Shown: positions 31,018 to 33,923 of the stretch, one piece after another
How positions within the stretch are numbered: position 1 is the stretch's first letter
Layout: the number at the start of each line of letters is the position of its first letter
Source: Desulfurococcaceae archaeon
GTDB lineage: Archaea; Thermoproteota; Thermoprotei_A; Sulfolobales; Desulfurococcaceae
Reading direction: 5' to 3'
Length of the DNA stretch: 33,923 nucleotides
NCBI GenBank assembly: GCA_020833085.1
Contig: JAJHQY010000001.1
Coordinates: 1 to 33,923, forward strand
Position numbers and translations under genes: made by a program
The notes under the pieces: model-generated
Seen by the model: the letters and a program-made list of their open reading frames with translations, nothing else
Database searches by the model: none
What the model was told of the DNA's origin: nothing

Positions 31018-31371
31018 GTGAACAGGGAGCGCCTCGTGTCGGCGACTCCCAGCAAGAACGCGCTAATAGTCCTCTCAGCGACTAGTAGTAGGGGCCTCGA
31101 ATGGGCTCTCCGCATATTAAACTCGAAAAGCCCTGAGAGCCTCTGGATCGTCGTAGACGAGAAGACCATGAAAACACTGGCTAAAAGGGGCGTAACGAGG
31201 GCTTTGGGCGAGAGGATAATAGTTTATAGTGGTAAGAAGCTAGAGGAGTTCTCTCTGAGAGTACTAGTTATCACTAAGCCTGACGAGCTCTACTTGTGTG
31301 ATGAGAGGGGGGTATTTGAGCCTCTCACTAGGCTACTCAGGCTCTTGAGAGTGAGCGTATACGAGTGCTAG
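31018..31371 (+). CDS. Small protein of unknown function
   Basis: This 117-residue alpha/beta protein has strands ALIVLSATS, SLWIVVDEK, ERIIVYSG and LRVLVITK alternating with helices, like a small Rossmann-type or PIN/Toprim-like fold, but I see no catalytic motif. It starts with GTG 31018 close to the shared TATA box, leaderless. Its TAG shares the tetranucleotide CTAG (31368-31371) with the TAG of the convergent GTPase gene. Confidence 0.6.
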   Translation: MNRERLVSATPSKNALIVLSATSSRGLEWALRILNSKSPESLWIVVDEKTMKTLAKRGVTRALGERIIVYSGKKLEEFSLRVLVITKPDELYLCDERGVFEPLTRLLRLLRVSVYEC

Positions 31372-32531
31372 CCCTTACTGTGAATCTCAATAATATCCCC
31401 GTCCTCGACCACGTGGTCCAGCCCAACCCTCTCTCCGGGGTACTTAGCCGAGGGCCCCCACACTCTAGCGTAGAGGAAGTTCTTGACGAGGTCGCTGTGA
31501 ACACTCTCAGCGACATCGCGTACAGTAGCCCCCCTCTTTAGTACTAAAGGCTTTTTAGCTACTTCGCCGCTGGGGGGCTTAGTGTATACTCTAATTAGTT
31601 CTAGTGCTTTGTACAGAGCTGGGCCCAGCTCGTTAAGCCCCTCACCACTAATTGCCGAGCCGAGAATTATTGGTGAGTTGGGGAGAGCTCTTTTCAGGAA
31701 CTCCAACTCTTCTTGAGTAGGCTTTTTTAAGTCTGTTTTATTCACGAAGACTACAGTGGGCTTGTAGACAATAGCCTCGAAGAGAGCCTGCTCGACGTCG
31801 TCTAGTGTGACCTCCCCGTAGAGTTTTACGTGCGCGTTGTATATTCGGTAACTCTCTAGGAGCTTTCTGAGGTCATCTATAGTTGCGTCGAGTAACTTAC
31901 CCATTAATGTAACTCTAATTCCCGTTTTACCAGTTCTAATTACGTCTATGACCACTCTGCCTCTAGGCTTGACTAGGTATATACCCTCTTCGCGCAAATA
32001 CTCTAGAATGCTCTTCAAGTCCTCAGTAATACTCCTCGTAGCGTCGAGGACTAGTAGCACGCCGTCGGCATTCCTAATGAGGGCAATACTTTTTCTCGAC
32101 AAGAGAACCCCGGGTTCTAGTGGTGGCGTGTCTACGAGCTGGAAGTATATGTCTTGGTATTTCATCATCCCCGGGACCGGGTACTGCGTCGCGTAGGGGT
32201 ATTCCGAGATAACAGTCTTAGCTCCGGTTAGCACGTGGACTAGCGTGCTCTTGCCAGAATTAGGCGGCCCAATAACAACTACTTGCGCGGCGCCCTCTTT
32301 CTCAATAAAGAAGGAGGACTTACCCGAAGACTTCTTTCGCCGCCTCTCTTCGAGCTCTTCTCTCAGCTGAGAGAGCCTCTTAGTAGCCCACTCTCTCAGC
32401 CTCTCAGTGCCCTTGTGCTTGGGAACAGCTGACAAGAACTCTTCTAGAGCCCTGATCTTCTCCTCTATAGTCCTGGCCTCCATGACTTTAATCCACTTAG
32501 CCTTAGCCTCGGCTGGCAGGTTAGTGGGCAT
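31368..32531 (-). CDS. DRG/Obg-like GTPase with TGS domain
   Basis: This translation-factor-class GTPase has 387 residues. An N-terminal helical part (about 1-75, with AVPKHKGTERL) precedes the G domain: G1 GPPNSGKST (88-96), G3 as DTPPL at 134, where the usual DxxG glycine is Pro, and G4 NKTD (264-267) followed by a G5-like GSAIS. The C-terminal TGS domain ends VVEDGDIIEIHS. The architecture is that of archaeal DRG-like ribosome-associated GTPases. The ATG at 32531 is the only sensible start; it has no clear ribosome-binding site. RNase HII lies upstream on the same strand with a 51-bp gap. Confidence 0.92.
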   Translation of the reverse strand: MPTNLPAEAKAKWIKVMEARTIEEKIRALEEFLSAVPKHKGTERLREWATKRLSQLREELEERRRKKSSGKSSFFIEKEGAAQVVVIGPPNSGKSTLVHVLTGAKTVISEYPYATQYPVPGMMKYQDIYFQLVDTPPLEPGVLLSRKSIALIRNADGVLLVLDATRSITEDLKSILEYLREEGIYLVKPRGRVVIDVIRTGKTGIRVTLMGKLLDATIDDLRKLLESYRIYNAHVKLYGEVTLDDVEQALFEAIVYKPTVVFVNKTDLKKPTQEELEFLKRALPNSPIILGSAISGEGLNELGPALYKALELIRVYTKPPSGEVAKKPLVLKRGATVRDVAESVHSDLVKNFLYARVWGPSAKYPGERVGLDHVVEDGDIIEIHSKG

Positions 32532-32582
32532 TACTGCTCAGCCGCGCTCACTTCCAGTTGTAACTAACTATAAACGGGGTGA

Positions 32583-33305
32583 TTAGTGCTCGTGCGTCCT
32601 CCCAGTAGACTTGGTGTATTCAAAGAGGCTTTTACTGCTTTTACTTGACTTCTTAGCCCTGTACCATTTAGGTGCTAGTTCTCTCAATACTCGCCAGCTC
32701 CTGCGAATAAATAGCGGTGGAGTTGTGTTTAACTGGTAGTACTCTTGAACCCATCTTCTAGTATCAGGATCTGTAATATACCCTGAGCCGAAGTCGCCGA
32801 ATACTCTCCGCAGAATTGTTAAGTTCAGATCACGCGAGACTTTCGCCACAATACTAGCAGCGGCTACTGGAGTGTACTTGGCATCAGCGTGAGGCTCTAT
32901 TACCAGGCGCGTAGAGCACTTAAAGAGCTCCCTCAGAGCGGCTTCAATACTCGCCCGCCAGCCCTTAATCTCGTCTATAAAGACGTGTACTTCGCTAACA
33001 CTACTACCGGCTAGCTCAGCGATCACTCCTAGTATTCTCGTGACGGCTCTCACCTCGACTGCGTTTAAGTTCTCGTCGTCGAGGATGCGTGGAGGTGCGT
33101 AAACGAGCACAGCTAGAACTCCACTACTCAGAATAGTCCTGTAGAGCCTCAATCTCTCAGCTGGTGTGAGGAGTTTACTGTCTCTCACGCCAAGTGAGGC
33201 GAGTTTTTCAAAGACGCGCGGCTCAGCGGCGACGCCGGCTACTACCATGTCACCTATGAGGGGTCCGCGACCGGCTTCGTCAATGCCAACAACTAGTATA
33301 CTCAT
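32583..33305 (-). CDS. rnhB: Ribonuclease HII
   Basis: This enzyme cleaves the RNA strand of RNA/DNA hybrids and single ribonucleotides in DNA. The N-terminal GIDEAGRGPLIGD carries the first catalytic Asp and Glu and the RNA-sensing GRG motif. VRDSKLL, FIDEIKG and DAKYTPVAAASIVAKVSRD are also typical. It has 240 residues, with a Ser/Lys-rich C-terminal tail of about 20. I prefer ATG at 33305 to TTG at 33308. A CTTATA box near 33344 on the minus strand predicts a start near 33318 and a short leader. Confidence 0.95.
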   Translation of the reverse strand: MSILVVGIDEAGRGPLIGDMVVAGVAAEPRVFEKLASLGVRDSKLLTPAERLRLYRTILSSGVLAVLVYAPPRILDDENLNAVEVRAVTRILGVIAELAGSSVSEVHVFIDEIKGWRASIEAALRELFKCSTRLVIEPHADAKYTPVAAASIVAKVSRDLNLTILRRVFGDFGSGYITDPDTRRWVQEYYQLNTTPPLFIRRSWRVLRELAPKWYRAKKSSKSSKSLFEYTKSTGRTHEH

Positions 33306-33340
33306 CAAGCTCAGCCAACAGCGAGAACTCTACTTTGGTG

Positions 33341-33412
33341 TATAAGTCCACTAGGTAATTTAAGCGCCTCATTCAATTCACTAAGAGCGAAGTGAGGGAT
33401 ACTAGGTTATAA
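33341..33412. promoter_or_regulatory. Divergent promoter region between rnhB and the DUF2153-like gene
   Basis: TATAAG at 33341-33346 (read as CTTATA on the minus strand) suits rnhB. TTATAAG at about 33406-33412 on the plus strand suits the DUF2153-like gene, with a predicted start near 33435 and GAGGTG in the leader. The two boxes are separate here, unlike the shared boxes in the shorter divergent gaps. Confidence 0.45.
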
Positions 33413-33454
33413 GGGTGTATTCCTCTACTAGCTGAGATAGAGGTGTTACCCAGT

Positions 33455-33859
33455 ATGAGTAGTTTTTACGACAACTTAGAGATGTGGATTAAGAGGCAGG
33501 AGGAAGTTAAGAACCTATTTGGAAAAGCGGAGGAGAACTACGAAAACGCTGACAGATTAACACTCATAACACTCGCTAGACTAGCATTTCACCAAATAGA
33601 GAGGACTATTGAGGCGTTTGACAACTGGCTTAAAGACCCACTAATAACAGTACACATGCCTCGTGAAATGCTCGTTGAGCTGTGGTCTAAACTCAGAAAA
33701 ATACTCTACGAGCTAATAGACCTAGACGTGGAGCACACTAGGAAATTCGCAGAGCATTTAAAGGAGCTTGAGAGTAAAGGTCTAATAAACCCGCTATTCA
33801 CGTCTAGACTAGCTAGTAATGAAGAGAAGAGGCAGAGAAGACCAACTGTTACTATTTAG
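33455..33859 (+). CDS. Conserved archaeal protein, DUF2153-like
   Basis: This all-helical protein of about 134 residues has the segments YDNLEMWIKRQ, LARLAFHQIERTIEAFDNWLKDP, HMPREMLVELW and DLDVEHTRKFAEHL. I associate this pattern from memory with the crenarchaeal family DUF2153; it was not checked. ATG 33455 is favoured over GTG 33443, because GAGGTG at 33440-33445 would then be the ribosome-binding site. The C-terminal tail is basic. Its TAG overlaps the TAA of the gene entering from the right edge. Confidence 0.72.
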   Translation: MSSFYDNLEMWIKRQEEVKNLFGKAEENYENADRLTLITLARLAFHQIERTIEAFDNWLKDPLITVHMPREMLVELWSKLRKILYELIDLDVEHTRKFAEHLKELESKGLINPLFTSRLASNEEKRQRRPTVTI

Positions 33860-33923
33860 CGCCTAGACCTGCTCTTCAAGTCTATTTCAACATCAAAGGG
33901 CGCGACCTTGGGGTAGAGTGCCT
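33856..33923 (-). CDS. C-terminal end of a gene cut by the window edge
   Basis: On the minus strand an open frame enters from the right edge and ends at TAA (33858-33856), encoding LYPKVAPFDVEIDLKSRSRR as the last 20 residues. Codon use resembles that of neighbours and the frame is open throughout, but 68 bp are too few to identify a product. It overlaps the stop of the DUF2153-like gene by 3 bp. Confidence 0.45.
   Translation of the reverse strand, partial: ALYPKVAPFDVEIDLKSRSRR

Overview
The window looks like a compact chromosomal stretch of a hyperthermophilic crenarchaeon, most likely a member of the Desulfurococcales; the order is an inference from gene content, with no database search behind it. 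Supporting signs are an archaeal HMG-CoA synthase with its DUF35 partner, an Lhr-type helicase, a seryl-tRNA synthetase with an archaeal-looking sequence, an archaeal ribose-1,5-bisphosphate isomerase, a MIP18-family protein, a Trm112-like protein, many GTG and TTG starts, Shine-Dalgarno sequences of the GAGGTG type placed about 6 nt before starts, and leaderless genes whose start lies about 26 nt from a TATA box. There are no CRISPR arrays, rRNA genes or convincing tRNA genes.

Layout. 1-370 holds a decayed TnpB (IS605-type) gene fragment. 446-5688 is an oligopeptide-type ABC transporter (two permeases, two ATPases) with no substrate-binding protein in view. 5696-9926 carries two radical SAM proteins flanking an HMG-CoA synthase/DUF35 pair for the mevalonate pathway. 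9992-12090 has an aminotransferase and a zinc-less dehydrogenase-like protein. 12160-13948 is a four-gene operon starting with a helix-turn-helix protein followed by three proteins of unknown function. 13951-14088 is a very GC-rich stretch on the minus strand that folds into a structured RNA with a textbook kink-turn and has a TATA box at the right distance. 14161-18301 encodes an Lhr-like helicase and a processive membrane glycosyltransferase. 18361-20387 has an MBL-fold hydrolase, two small proteins and a PfkB-family kinase with an unusual start, followed by a 182-bp element bounded by perfect 21-bp inverted repeats. 20593-25153 (minus) includes a cysteine-free thioredoxin-fold protein, SerS, a MIP18-family protein, a small unknown protein, and two tandem eIF2B-like proteins of which only one keeps the ribose-1,5-bisphosphate isomerase residues. 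25262-28590 (plus) has a membrane-anchored coiled-coil protein, ribose-5-phosphate isomerase, a DUF457-type membrane protein and a secreted aromatic-rich protein. 28812-30966 (minus) is a tightly overlapping operon of an unknown protein, a phosphohexomutase and a Trm112-like zinc protein. The end has an unknown small protein, a DRG/Obg-like GTPase with TGS domain, RNase HII, a DUF2153-like protein and the last codons of one more gene.

How the parts fit. Most of the window is housekeeping (translation, RNA processing, Fe-S assembly, isoprenoid and sugar-phosphate metabolism) mixed with surface functions. The organisation is very tight: several divergent pairs share one AT-rich promoter core, and several convergent pairs overlap at their stop codons. 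The most interesting items are the kink-turn RNA candidate at 13951-14088, the mirror-symmetric promoter at 9952-9966, the inverted-repeat element at 20368-20549, the unusual pfkB start, and the four-gene unknown operon at 12160-13948.
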